Below are positions 1 to 7,138 of a DNA stretch of 15,197 bases, piece after piece. Both the position numbers and the translations under genes were made by a program. Each line of letters starts with the position of its first letter. Position 1 is the first letter of the stretch. This stretch comes from an uncultured Ruminococcus sp. (GTDB taxonomy: Bacteria; Bacillota; Clostridia; Oscillospirales; Acutalibacteraceae): assembly GCA_902773065.1 (NCBI GenBank), contig CACYDD010000017.1:1-15197 (forward strand), written 5' to 3'. The notes beneath the pieces are model-generated. The model was not told the origin of the DNA. It saw only the letters and a list, made by a program, of their open reading frames with translations, and ran no database searches.

Positions 1-22
1 CCCTTCGTCAGACTCAGGGAGC

Positions 23-94
23 AAAAAAGTCTTTCGCCCCCTTGTATAAAACTCGGGGAAGCTGCCGCAAATCCGTCGGGCAAGTCACCTTGCA
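23..94 (-). ncRNA. Candidate small RNA, copy A
   Basis: No protein is seen here. Reading leftward from a good promoter (-10 at 105-100), the predicted start falls at about 94-93. From there the strand reads TTGCAAGGTGACTTGCCC, then a GC-rich CCCC/GGGGG hairpin (arms about 61-55 and 41-37), then a run of six T (28-23). The block beginning TTGCAAGGTGA recurs at 6945 behind an equally good promoter, with the same size and a similar hairpin plus T6 end. The first bases also form a small GCAAG-GTGA-CTTGC hairpin. The shared start at the predicted +1 suggests a transcribed RNA of about 70 nt, but a mobile promoter-hairpin repeat is an alternative. I do not recognise it as a known RNA family. The leftmost 20 bases resemble a separate GC-rich repeat cut by the window edge. 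Confidence 0.35.
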
Positions 95-99
95 ACTCT

Positions 100-128
100 A
101 TTCTACAATATTTTACATAAATTGTCAA
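100..128 (-). promoter_or_regulatory. Promoter of candidate small RNA A
   Basis: On the minus strand a perfect -35 TTGACA (128-123) is followed by a 17-base spacer and a -10 TAGAAT (105-100). The only thing downstream in the window is the candidate small RNA. A sigma-A type promoter is inferred from sequence alone. Confidence 0.6.
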
Positions 129-191
129 TCAAAAATAAAAGGTAATGACACAATTTCCATTTGAATATGTACAAACTCCCTCACACAAAAT

Positions 192-209
192 CATTGCACA
201 TTGTACATT
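192..209. repeat. Short CAATGTACAATGTGCAA repeat
   Basis: The reverse complement of this site contains CAATGTACAATGTGCAA, identical over 17 bases to 13270-13286 at the other end of the window. Both copies sit just outside a hairpin that follows the 3' end of a gene (htrA here, the GCS2 gene there). Its role is unknown; it may be the edge of a miniature repeat. Confidence 0.5.
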
Positions 210-210
210 G

Positions 211-251
211 AAAAAAGTTTTTCGGGAACACAGGTGAGCTGTGTTCCCGAA
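211..251 (-). terminator. Rho-independent terminator of htrA
   Basis: A perfect 13-bp inverted repeat (TTCGGGAACACAG at 221-233, its complement at 239-251) with a 5-base loop lies about 47 bases past the htrA stop. On the minus strand it is followed by AAACTTTTTT, giving the stem plus T-tract of an intrinsic terminator. Confidence 0.85.
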
Positions 252-298
252 ATAAGGAGAAATTATGAAAAAGAAAGTTGTAAGCTAAATAATGGTGA

Positions 299-1930
299 TC
301 AGCCGTTACCGAAGATATCGTTGCCGCCAAAGATATCATCATCGTCAAAGTAGTTGTTTCTGTTTGACCCTGAACCGTTATTGGCTGATGAGCTATTGGA
401 ATCAGAATCGGCAGCCTTTTCATCAAGGGTTACTTCAATTACCTGCTCCTTGCCGTCACGGTAAATCGTAAGTTTTACCTTCTCGCCTGCTTTATGCTTG
501 GAAAGCTGTGAAGTAAGGTCAGTAGCTTCGGTAATTTCTTTGTCCTCGAATTTTGTAATGCAGTCACCGACTTTGATGCCTGCTTTTTCGGCAGCTGAAC
601 CGCTTGTTACTGCGGAAACATAAACACCTTCTTTATCAACACGATACATGAACATTGCGTTTTCTGTATTGATCGAAACGATATTCACGCCAAGGCTTCC
701 TCTGCCTGATACATAACCCTTTGTTTTCAAATCTTCCAGAATATCAACTACATCGTTGGCAGGAATCGCAAATCCGAGACCCTCAACGGATGTTCCGCTT
801 GTGGTAGAGCTTGATTTTGCTACAACAATACCGATCAGGTTGCCGTTGGAATCAAACAGACCGCCGCCTGAATTACCGGGGTTGATCGCTGCATTTGTCT
901 GGAGAAGGTTCATGGTTTTGCCTTCAAGCTGGATCTCTCTGTCAAGTGCGCTGATGATACCATCAGTTACCGTACCGCCGAGCTGACCGAGGGGATTACC
1001 GATCGCGATCGCTGTCTGACCTACGCTGAGCTTGGAAGAATCTCCGAATGTTGCTGCTGTCAGACCTGTTTCCTCTATTTTCAGAAGTGCCACATCAAGA
1101 GTAGCGTCCTTACCTACCAGCTTTGCGGTATAGGTTTTGGAATTGGTAAGACGAACGGTAATGGTATTGGCATCTTCAATAACATGATTGTTGGTAATGA
1201 TATAGCCGTCCTCGGAAATAATCACACCGCTGCCTGCTGCCTGTGAAACATACTGTCCGTAATAGCTGTCATAGGATGTGATCTCGGTTGTGATCTCAAC
1301 GACAGAATCCCTGACTTTTGCGGCAACCTCCTGTGTTGTTGTCGGAGCTGTTTCGCTGTCGCTTGCCTGTGTGATGTTCAGTGCAGATTCGCTACTTTCC
1401 TTTTTGCTGCTTTCGCTGCTTTCAGAAGAAGTGGAAGTTGATAAAACCTCTGCTGCATTTGAACCTGCCAGTGATGCACCAAGCAATCCTCCGCCCACAC
1501 CTACACAAAGCGTCAGTGCCAGTGCGCCTGCGATCAGGGCAACTTTTTTAGCCGGTGATTTTTTCTTCGGCTTCGGCTGTGTGCCTGCTGTATAATGTAC
1601 GTTAGCGTTCTGTGGCGCATTTGCTGCCGAATAAGTTTGTCCGTAAGTATTCGTATACGGTTGCTGATAATTCGGCATCTGCTGCTGAGTCTGAGCCGCA
1701 TGATACGGCTGGATCGGTGCTGTGCTGCCGTAGGACGGAGTCTGATAGACATGTTGTGTATAGTCATTCTGCTTTACTTCCGGTTCGGAAACTACAGGCT
1801 GTACAGTTTCCTGCTGTGCCTGTTTCGGCTGAGAATCAGAAAAGATATCTTCCAGACCTGTTGCATTTCTGTTAATATTTTCGCTTGTGCCGTTAAATTC
1901 GTTCATATTTTTAAATTCATTGTTTTCCAT
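299..1930 (-). CDS. htrA: Membrane-anchored HtrA/DegP-type serine protease with PDZ domain
   Basis: A 543-residue extracytoplasmic quality-control protease of the HtrA family, expected to degrade misfolded proteins outside the membrane. Residues 1-120 are a predicted cytoplasmic, disordered, Gln/Asn/Tyr/Pro-rich segment. A Lys-rich stretch precedes one membrane helix (about 128-152) and a Ser/Thr/Glu-rich linker (160-200). The trypsin-like domain carries the triad His249 (TNNHV), Asp279 (LDVALL) and Ser354 (GNSGGG). A single PDZ domain spans about 410-505. The tail (506-543) is Ser/Asn-rich, then acidic and Gly-rich (DDDDIFGG), an unusual addition. The start is set by GGAGG nine bases upstream of ATG 1930. 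It appears monocistronic, with its own terminator. The all-Gram-positive layout (one TM, one PDZ) fits Bacillus HtrA/HtrB-type proteins; stress regulation is likely from family knowledge but no operator was recognised. Confidence 0.95.
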   Translation of the reverse strand: MENNEFKNMNEFNGTSENINRNATGLEDIFSDSQPKQAQQETVQPVVSEPEVKQNDYTQHVYQTPSYGSTAPIQPYHAAQTQQQMPNYQQPYTNTYGQTYSAANAPQNANVHYTAGTQPKPKKKSPAKKVALIAGALALTLCVGVGGGLLGASLAGSNAAEVLSTSTSSESSESSKKESSESALNITQASDSETAPTTTQEVAAKVRDSVVEITTEITSYDSYYGQYVSQAAGSGVIISEDGYIITNNHVIEDANTITVRLTNSKTYTAKLVGKDATLDVALLKIEETGLTAATFGDSSKLSVGQTAIAIGNPLGQLGGTVTDGIISALDREIQLEGKTMNLLQTNAAINPGNSGGGLFDSNGNLIGIVVAKSSSTTSGTSVEGLGFAIPANDVVDILEDLKTKGYVSGRGSLGVNIVSINTENAMFMYRVDKEGVYVSAVTSGSAAEKAGIKVGDCITKFEDKEITEATDLTSQLSKHKAGEKVKLTIYRDGKEQVIEVTLDEKAADSDSNSSSANNGSGSNRNNYFDDDDIFGGNDIFGNG

Positions 1931-1976
1931 AATTAATGACCTCCGCTTGTCTGATTTGTTTTTTGTTGATGATGTT

Positions 1977-1982
1977 ATTATA
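1977..1982 (-). promoter_or_regulatory. Possible -10 box of htrA
   Basis: The minus strand reads TATAAT at 1982-1977, about 47 bases before the htrA start codon. No clear TTGACA-like -35 lies 16-18 bases upstream (GCACAT at 17), so an activator or alternative arrangement may be involved. This is a candidate only. Confidence 0.35.
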
Positions 1983-2073
1983 CATCAGTTTATGAACCGA
2001 TGTGCTAATAAATTTCAGATGTTTTAGAAACAATCTATTAATTGAACCTTAAACTTTTTTAAGCCGGCGAGCC

Positions 2074-2359
2074 GGTGCGTGACCGCACTGGACAATTTCG
2101 CGTTCAACTTCTTATGATACTCAATTTTATCGCCGCGTTTCAAATGTAATCTTGCGATACAGCGTTCCAACACTCCTATATTATTTCAATCATCACATAT
2201 GTTTTACATCAAAACCGGCTTTTTGTCAAGTAGGAAAATCAATTTTTTATAATGAATCATCTATTTCTCAAACTGTTGGTATAAAATTTTTCCGGAACTT
2301 TACGATGCGACGATAAATTTATGTTTTTTATAAACCAGAGCGCGAATTGACAGCGGAGG
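2074..2359. repeat. Palindromic intergenic repeat, unit 1 (split by about 165 bp)
   Basis: The left half (2074-2137) begins GGTGCGTGACCGCACTGG, itself a small hairpin, and continues with GACAATTTCGCG and ATCGCCGCG. The matching right half (2305-2359) has CGACGATAAATTTATG and GCGCGAATTGACAGCGGAGG. The halves are inverted relative to each other, as in the compact unit directly to the right. About 165 bases (2138-2304) separate them; I see no gene there, only a TTGACA on the minus strand at 2229-2224 with a weak -10. Confidence 0.6.
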
Positions 2360-2513
2360 GTGCGTGACCGCACTGGACAATTTCGCGTTTAAGTTTTTAA
2401 TAATATTCAAATCCATCGCCGCGCCTTCGGTTTGATACTTAGGGCGCGGCGATAAATTTATGTTTTTTTATAAACCAGAGTGCGAAATTGACAGCGGAGG
2501 CACTCCGCCGCCG
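2358..2513. repeat. Palindromic intergenic repeat, unit 2 (complete)
   Basis: This is the clearest copy. The left arm runs from GACAATTTCGCG (2376) to ATCGCCGCGCC. The right arm runs from GGGCGCGGCGAT to GCGAAATTGAC (2492). The arms are imperfect reverse complements of about 50 bases around a loop near 2425-2441. Small hairpins cap both ends: GTGCG-TGAC-CGCAC at the left, and GCGGAGG-CACT-CCGCCGC at the right. It abuts unit 1. Behaviour as a MITE or REP-like element is inferred; no transposase is nearby. Confidence 0.75.
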
Positions 2514-2515
2514 GG

Positions 2516-2544
2516 TTGTATTTTACGGATGAATATGGTAGAAT
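2516..2544 (+). promoter_or_regulatory. Promoter of the PHP phosphatase-GH3 unit
   Basis: TTGTAT (2516-2521), a 17-base spacer and TAGAAT (2539-2544) lie 30 bases before the start codon and begin right after the end of the palindromic repeat. Confidence 0.6.
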
Positions 2545-2574
2545 AATATCATCAAACAGTCAGGAGAAATGATT

Positions 2575-3363
2575 ATGATAACAAATTTTCATACGCATAC
2601 ACAAAGATGCCTTCATGCTTTCGGCAGTGAAAGAGATTATGTCGAAACTGCCGTAAAACAGGGCGTTGCGATTCTCGGTTTTTCAGATCATGGTCCTTTT
2701 CCCGATAAGGATTACGGTCTGAGAATGAAATATGAAGAGCTGCCCGAATATATCAGCAAAATTGACAAGCTGAAAGAGGAATTCAAAAATACCATTAAAC
2801 TGCATAAAGGGCTTGAAATCGAGTATCATCCGCAGTATGCCGACTATTACAAAATGCTGCTGAACGAAACAGGGCTGGATTACCTGATTCTCGGTGAACA
2901 TATGTATACCCTTCCGGACGGACAAATGAAAAATATTTTCTTTGCGGAAAAAACAACCGATTTTATTGACTATGCCCGTGCCATCGAAGAAGCCCTTGTG
3001 ACAGGCTCGTTTGCCACACTCGCCCACCCCGATATCATGTTCATCAACGAACTTGCGTGGGACACAAACTGCACCAAAGCCTGTGATATCATTCTTTCGG
3101 CGGCGGAAAAATATGATATACCACTGGAATTCAATGCCAACGGTATCAGACGCGGAAAAAGCGATTTCCCCGACGGAAAACGATATCCCTATCCGCATGA
3201 GAGATTCTGGAGCGAACTCAAAGGCAGCAAACAAAAAGTCATCATCGGTTCGGACAGTCATGTTCCCGAACAGATTTATGACGAAAGTTTCCGGACTTCG
3301 GAACAAATATGCAGTGAGCTGAATCTCAATGTGATCAAAACCTTATTTCAGGAGGAGCAGTAA
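2575..3363 (+). CDS. PHP-domain histidinol-phosphatase (HisJ/HisK-like)
   Basis: A 262-residue PHP-superfamily phosphoesterase resembling HisJ/HisK histidinol-phosphatase, which removes phosphate from L-histidinol phosphate in histidine synthesis. The metal-binding motifs appear in family order: HTHT (residues 6-9), SDHGP, a Glu in GLEIEY, GEHMY, LAHPD, and GSDSH near the C-terminus. Length fits the family. I chose ATG 2575 rather than ATG 2569 because AGGAG (2562-2566) is 8 bases from 2575 but only 2 from 2569. There are no other his genes nearby; the gene is followed after 5 bases by a GH3 hydrolase, so they are probably co-transcribed. The substrate is therefore less sure than the fold, and another phosphomonoester is possible. 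Confidence 0.85.
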   Translation: MITNFHTHTQRCLHAFGSERDYVETAVKQGVAILGFSDHGPFPDKDYGLRMKYEELPEYISKIDKLKEEFKNTIKLHKGLEIEYHPQYADYYKMLLNETGLDYLILGEHMYTLPDGQMKNIFFAEKTTDFIDYARAIEEALVTGSFATLAHPDIMFINELAWDTNCTKACDIILSAAEKYDIPLEFNANGIRRGKSDFPDGKRYPYPHERFWSELKGSKQKVIIGSDSHVPEQIYDESFRTSEQICSELNLNVIKTLFQEEQ

Positions 3364-3368
3364 CCATC

Positions 3369-4613
3369 ATGAATGTCAAAAAAATCATTGCAGGAGTACT
3401 CGCCGTTACCATGGCTGTGCTGATGTGTTCCTGCAATATGGAACGTAAAAAAAGCGCGAAGGATAACGAACAGCCCTCATCAAAAACAGAATCATCAGCA
3501 GAGGGATCTTTACAAGCCTCTTTAAAAACACTAACTTCTGTTGAGGAAGAGGAAAATGAAAGCAAAGTCCCCGAAGAATGGCGGGACGGAGGTATTTTCT
3601 CCGACTATTACGAAAAAGCCTATGAGCTGATGGAGAAAATGACGACCGAAGAGAAAGTAGGTCAGATGATCCTTGCAAGGTGTCCCGAAGGCGAGGCATA
3701 CGAAACGGCAAAGGAATATCATCTTGGCGGATATGTTCTGTTTGACAGGGATTTCCTGAATAAAACCAAGGATGATGTTGCACGGCAGAACAATACCTAT
3801 CTGAAAGCCCATTCCATTCCCATGATCATTGCAGTCGATGAGGAAGGCGGCACTGTCAGCCGTCTGAGCGGCTACAGCGAGCTGACAAAGGAGGATTTCA
3901 AGTCTCCGAGAGATCTGTTCAACGAGGGTGGTCTTGATGCCATCAAAGAAGATACACAAAGAAAATCCCTTCTACTTTCAAAGCTCAGGATCAATACCAA
4001 CCTTGCCCCGGTCTGCGATATCAGCACCGGCGAGGAAAATTTCATGTATGAACGCTCCCTCGGTCAGAATGCGTCAGTGACCTCGATGTTTGTTACCGAA
4101 TTCACAAAAATCAGTCAGGAAAACGGCGTTTCCGCAACCCTGAAGCATTTCCCCGGCTACGGCAACAATACCGATACACATGAGGGACTCGCGATTGACA
4201 AACGCACTTATGAAACCTTCAAAAGCACCGATTTCAAGCCTTTCAAGGCAGGCATCGACGCAGGCGCACATATGGTACTTGTCAGCCATAACATCGTAGA
4301 ATGTATGGACAGCGAATATCCTGCTTCCCTATCCCCTAAAATACATGAGATCCTCAGGAACAACCTCGGTTTTACAGGAATCATCGTCACCGATGATCTG
4401 GAAATGGGTGCAATAAAGGAATATTCCCCCGATTACTCCCCTGTCGTTACCGCTGTTCTAGCAGGAAACGATATGCTTTGTGTAACGGATATCGAAAACT
4501 CCTATGAGCTTGTTCTCGAAGCAGTTCACAAAGGAGATATCGAAACAAAAACCATTGATCACGCTGTTATGAGAATTCTTGCATGGAAATATGCAAAAGG
4601 ACTTTTGAAGTAG
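3369..4613 (+). CDS. Lipoprotein glycoside hydrolase family 3 (NagZ-like beta-N-acetylhexosaminidase)
   Basis: A 414-residue GH3 enzyme predicted to act outside the cell on N-acetylglucosaminides such as peptidoglycan fragments. The N-terminus is a lipoprotein leader: KK, a hydrophobic stretch, then LMCSC, with Cys22 the likely lipidated residue. A Ser/Glu-rich linker reaches about residue 65. Family motifs: DEEGG at 157-161 (NagZ-type DQEGG), KHFPGYG at 259-265, the Asp-His pair D269/H271 (TDTH) that serves as acid/base in NagZ-type GH3, and TDDLEM with Asp342 as likely nucleophile. There is no second C-terminal GH3 domain, as is usual for short NagZ-type proteins. GGAGGAG lies 11 bases before the ATG, inside the end of the PHP gene. 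Exact sugar specificity is inferred. Confidence 0.88.
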   Translation: MNVKKIIAGVLAVTMAVLMCSCNMERKKSAKDNEQPSSKTESSAEGSLQASLKTLTSVEEEENESKVPEEWRDGGIFSDYYEKAYELMEKMTTEEKVGQMILARCPEGEAYETAKEYHLGGYVLFDRDFLNKTKDDVARQNNTYLKAHSIPMIIAVDEEGGTVSRLSGYSELTKEDFKSPRDLFNEGGLDAIKEDTQRKSLLLSKLRINTNLAPVCDISTGEENFMYERSLGQNASVTSMFVTEFTKISQENGVSATLKHFPGYGNNTDTHEGLAIDKRTYETFKSTDFKPFKAGIDAGAHMVLVSHNIVECMDSEYPASLSPKIHEILRNNLGFTGIIVTDDLEMGAIKEYSPDYSPVVTAVLAGNDMLCVTDIENSYELVLEAVHKGDIETKTIDHAVMRILAWKYAKGLLK

Positions 4614-4710
4614 GATGAAGGGTTTGTGTTCTTCTTCATATTCATAGTTTTTCCGGTTTGTTGTTTCTATTGTCACAGTACCAATCAATTCTTCTTTACT
4701 TCTGCCATAT

Positions 4711-5583
4711 TCATAAATGCTGATTGCTAATTGAAAAAAACGTGTTGGTTATTTGTGCGAAGTCTTCCATAGTCATTTCTTCTGCACGTGCTGTTGACTT
4801 GATTCCTGCCCGATCAAGCAGAAGAGATATTTCCTGCTTGGGCATGGAAAGTCCCGAACTAAGTGAATTGGAAAGGGTTTTTCTGCGCTGTGAAAAAGCC
4901 GCTTTAACAACCCTGAAAAACAGTTTTTCATCCTGCACCGCAACAGGCGGCTCTTTTAAGATATTCAGTCTGATTACAGCCGAATCCACCTTTGGAGCAG
5001 GAAGAAAACTTCCCTTTGATACTTTAAACAGCATTTCGGGGCGGCTGTAATAATTCACTGCTGCACTGATTGCCCCCGACTCTCTTGTACCTGGCTGTGC
5101 GCAAATCCTGTCTGCGGCTTCTTTCTGCACCATTACAGTAAGAGAGTTAATCGGCAGCCTTTCTTCCAGCAGGCGCATAATAACGGGCGATGTGATATAA
5201 TACGGCAGATTGGCGCATATCACAACTTCGCCGCCGTGAAATTCTTCTTGAATCAGCCTGACAAAATCAAGCTTCATCGCATCCCCGTTGATGATTTTGA
5301 TATTATCATGCTCACTCAATGTTTCTTTTAGTACAGGTAAAAGTCTTTTGTCAAGTTCTACTGCCACAACTTTACAGGCAACTTTTGCCAGTTCATTCGT
5401 CAGCACTCCTGCACCCGGTCCTATCTCGATCACACCTACATTGTCACTGCATCCACATTCCTCTGCCATTCTCGGACAAACACCCGGATTGATCAAAAAA
5501 TTCTGTCCCAGTGCTTTTGAAAATCTAAAACCATGCTTTGCCAGCACAGATTTTACATAGGATATATCTGTCAGCTTACTCAT
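4711..5583 (-). CDS. rsmA: 16S rRNA (A1518/A1519) N6-dimethyltransferase
   Basis: A 290-residue KsgA/RsmA that dimethylates two adjacent adenines near the 3' end of 16S rRNA during small-subunit maturation, using S-adenosylmethionine. Visible signatures: LGQNFL (25-30), the SAM loop EIGPGAGVL (53-61), the acidic VELD after the second strand, GDAMKLD (100-106) and the catalytic NLPYYITSPV (125-134). The C-terminal helical part includes FSQRRKTLSNSL, typical of the family. The start ATG (5583-5581) overlaps the stop of the upstream acyltransferase gene as ATGA, so translation is probably coupled. AAGGAG precedes it. The last residues (ISNQHL) are encoded by a low-complexity ATTAGCAATCAGC stretch and may be a recent extension. 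Also called ksgA. Confidence 0.96.
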   Translation of the reverse strand: MSKLTDISYVKSVLAKHGFRFSKALGQNFLINPGVCPRMAEECGCSDNVGVIEIGPGAGVLTNELAKVACKVVAVELDKRLLPVLKETLSEHDNIKIINGDAMKLDFVRLIQEEFHGGEVVICANLPYYITSPVIMRLLEERLPINSLTVMVQKEAADRICAQPGTRESGAISAAVNYYSRPEMLFKVSKGSFLPAPKVDSAVIRLNILKEPPVAVQDEKLFFRVVKAAFSQRRKTLSNSLSSGLSMPKQEISLLLDRAGIKSTARAEEMTMEDFAQITNTFFSISNQHL

Positions 5584-6704
5584 ACGCTCTCCTTATTCTG
5601 ATGAATTGTTTCATTCTTTTTCTTTCCGCTCTTAATGCCTAAAATCACATAACGCAAACCGGGAATCCGTCTGATCAGTTCATACAACAGCACAGACATT
5701 ACTACTGTAAATATCAGCACCACAGTATACATCACAATTCCGGGCAGTTCCGTATTGTTGTAAAGAAAATATGCCGAGGCAATCAGCGGGAGGTAATGAA
5801 TGATATAGATTCCCCAACTGCATTTTGATAAATATGCTGTATATTGATTTGTTTTATCAAGGAACTTTCTTCCGCACGCCAGCACCGCAAGAACAGCCGT
5901 CCATAGGTAGATGTTTGTCACAGGCGAGGTCAAAACAGAATTATCAGCATAGTTTTTGCCGAAATATAGTATGGTAAAACCGATTCCCATGCACACAGCC
6001 ACAGCCGCAAGCGGAACGGCAAATTTCTGAAGCCTTTCCTGCACCTTCTCATGTGAAAAAACAAAATAGCCAAGTAAAAACGCTGTCAGATAGATTCCTA
6101 CTCTGTAAACGGCAATGACCGACGCGTTCAGTACAAAGGACGAACCCCATATGAGCAAAGCAAACAAAATCATGACCGGGAAATTCACCTTTCCGCAAAG
6201 GTGATAGAATTTTTCCGATTTGTCGATTTTCCGCAAAAGAACGATAATCAGTGAAAACAGCCACAGGAGCTGGATAAACCATAACGGTCCTATACCGAAT
6301 ACGACCGAAAGGATATACTGCGTGACCGCTTTTGCTGCTACAGGGATATCATCGGGGATATTGTCAAAGCCGCCGGCGGCAGCAACATTGAACCAACCCC
6401 CGATCCACTGAAACACCAGTACTCCCAAGGTTGATGGCACAAGCAGTTTTGCAGTTCTTGCTTTGATAAATTCTTTGCCGCTATATTTTTCAAGTGCATA
6501 TTTTGTGCTGATACCGGAAACCACATAAAGCAGTACCATAAACCAGGGATACACAAAATACAGTATGCTGTCCTGATACTGGACACGCTCAAATTTTCCG
6601 ATACTGCCGAATACATTGGACGCATTGAAAATATAAAATACATGATAAATCACCACAAGCATGACTGTTCCCCATCGGATATTATCAAGCCAGTATTTTC
6701 TCAT
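5580..6704 (-). CDS. Acyltransferase 3 family integral membrane protein
   Basis: A 374-residue membrane acyltransferase of the Acyl_transf_3 (OafA/NolL-like) family, which transfers acetyl or other acyl groups to extracytoplasmic carbohydrates. The start WLDNIRW and the His of IYH (residue 21) in the first helix match the conserved N-terminus. About ten hydrophobic segments follow, including GPLWFIQLLW and, near the C-terminus, WGIYIIHY, both typical of the family. A basic tail (KSGKKKNE) ends the protein. GAGGAG lies 8 bases before ATG 6704. It is the first gene of a unit with rsmA (4-base overlap) and is driven by the promoter at 6783-6755. The acceptor is unknown: peptidoglycan, teichoic acid and capsule are all possible. 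Pairing with rsmA looks like shared transcription rather than shared function. Confidence 0.88.
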   Translation of the reverse strand: MRKYWLDNIRWGTVMLVVIYHVFYIFNASNVFGSIGKFERVQYQDSILYFVYPWFMVLLYVVSGISTKYALEKYSGKEFIKARTAKLLVPSTLGVLVFQWIGGWFNVAAAGGFDNIPDDIPVAAKAVTQYILSVVFGIGPLWFIQLLWLFSLIIVLLRKIDKSEKFYHLCGKVNFPVMILFALLIWGSSFVLNASVIAVYRVGIYLTAFLLGYFVFSHEKVQERLQKFAVPLAAVAVCMGIGFTILYFGKNYADNSVLTSPVTNIYLWTAVLAVLACGRKFLDKTNQYTAYLSKCSWGIYIIHYLPLIASAYFLYNNTELPGIVMYTVVLIFTVVMSVLLYELIRRIPGLRYVILGIKSGKKKNETIHQNKESV

Positions 6705-6754
6705 TCACATCTCTCCTCGTTATAATATTGATAACAAAATACACTTTACCTACA

Positions 6755-6783
6755 ATTATATATTCCAGTATTATATTTGTCAA
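6755..6783 (-). promoter_or_regulatory. Consensus promoter of the acyltransferase-rsmA operon
   Basis: On the minus strand a perfect TTGACA (6783-6778), a 17-base spacer and a perfect TATAAT (6760-6755). The predicted start near 6748 leaves a leader of about 44 bases containing GAGGAG. The -35 box is the terminal GAAATTGAC(A) of the dispersed repeat at 6779-6856. Confidence 0.8.
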
Positions 6784-6856
6784 TTTCGCGGCGGAGTGCC
6801 TCCGCTGTCAATTTCGCGCTTAAATTCATGAAAGGCATTAATTCACTGCCGCAAAA
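6779..6856 (-). repeat. Half-copy of the dispersed palindromic repeat
   Basis: Read on the minus strand this has GCGGCAGTGAATTAATG, GCGCGAAATTGACAGCGGAGG and then a CACTCCGCCGC cap, matching the right half of the unit at 2358-2513. The cap is followed by a second, inverted GCGAAATTGACA whose last six bases are the -35 box of the acyltransferase promoter. Confidence 0.6.
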
Positions 6857-6883
6857 GCAGAAACTAACGCCTTTAACAAACTG

Positions 6884-6945
6884 AAAAAACACAAGCACGG
6901 GTGCAGCGTCACGCTGCCCGCAATCAGCAGGTCAATCACCTTGCA
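6884..6945 (-). ncRNA. Candidate small RNA, copy B
   Basis: From the predicted +1 near 6945 the minus strand reads TTGCAAGGTGATTGACC, then a GCAGCG-TGA-CGCTGC hairpin (6917-6903) within CGGG...CCCG, then TGCTTGTG and a T6 run (6889-6884). The first 11 bases are identical to copy A, and similarity continues with small indels for about 30 bases to GCGG(G)CAGC. Expected length is about 60 nt. No coding potential was seen. It lies downstream of the membrane-protein gene on the same strand but has its own promoter. A repeat element rather than a functional RNA cannot be excluded. Confidence 0.35.
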
Positions 6946-6950
6946 ATATT

Positions 6951-6979
6951 ATTTTATATAAATTTTTTCCATTTGTCAA
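6951..6979 (-). promoter_or_regulatory. Promoter of candidate small RNA B
   Basis: TTGACA (6979-6974), a 17-base spacer and TAAAAT (6956-6951) on the minus strand. The geometry is identical to the promoter of copy A, and the conserved TTGCAAGG block starts at the same distance downstream. Confidence 0.6.
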
Positions 6980-6994
6980 TCTTTTATTTTACAC

Positions 6995-7138
6995 TCAGAG
7001 AACAACAGAACACAGTATAATGCCAATACAGCAGATTGCCGTGAAATTGATATTATTTGTATTTAACAGGAGACAGGTAATAAAGGGTAAAAGAATGTTC
7101 AGTGCAAGTATCAGAAAAATTACTGCAATGTAAAGATT
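6995..7138 (-). pseudogene. Out-of-frame C-terminal membrane tail of the gene at 7120-7839
   Basis: In the -1 frame relative to the upstream gene, 47 stop-free codons run from AAT at 7138 to TGA at 6997-6995. They encode two very hydrophobic segments (starting NLYIAVIFLILALN and FTAICCIGIILCS). No start codon or ribosome site of its own is seen. The frames meet at a run of seven A on the coding strand (7143-7137), so loss or gain of one A, or ribosomal/transcriptional slippage, would join them into a protein of about 281 residues with membrane helices at both ends. The tail looks like a genuine former or conditional C-terminus. Confidence 0.55.

Noticed and set aside
1..100. Known structured RNA such as 6S, SRP, tmRNA or RNase P
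   Set aside because: Their conserved core sequences were not recognised; only the internal similarity to 6884-6945 is supported.
2074..2513. CRISPR array
   Set aside because: The repeated units are inverted, about 150 bases long and not separated by regular spacers.
2569..2574. ATG two codons upstream for the PHP protein
   Set aside because: Only 2 bases from AGGAG, too close for initiation; the second ATG has 8-base spacing.
2683..3306. Open frame of 207 codons on the minus strand
   Set aside because: It lies entirely antisense to the PHP gene, whose motifs are clear; it is a shadow frame.
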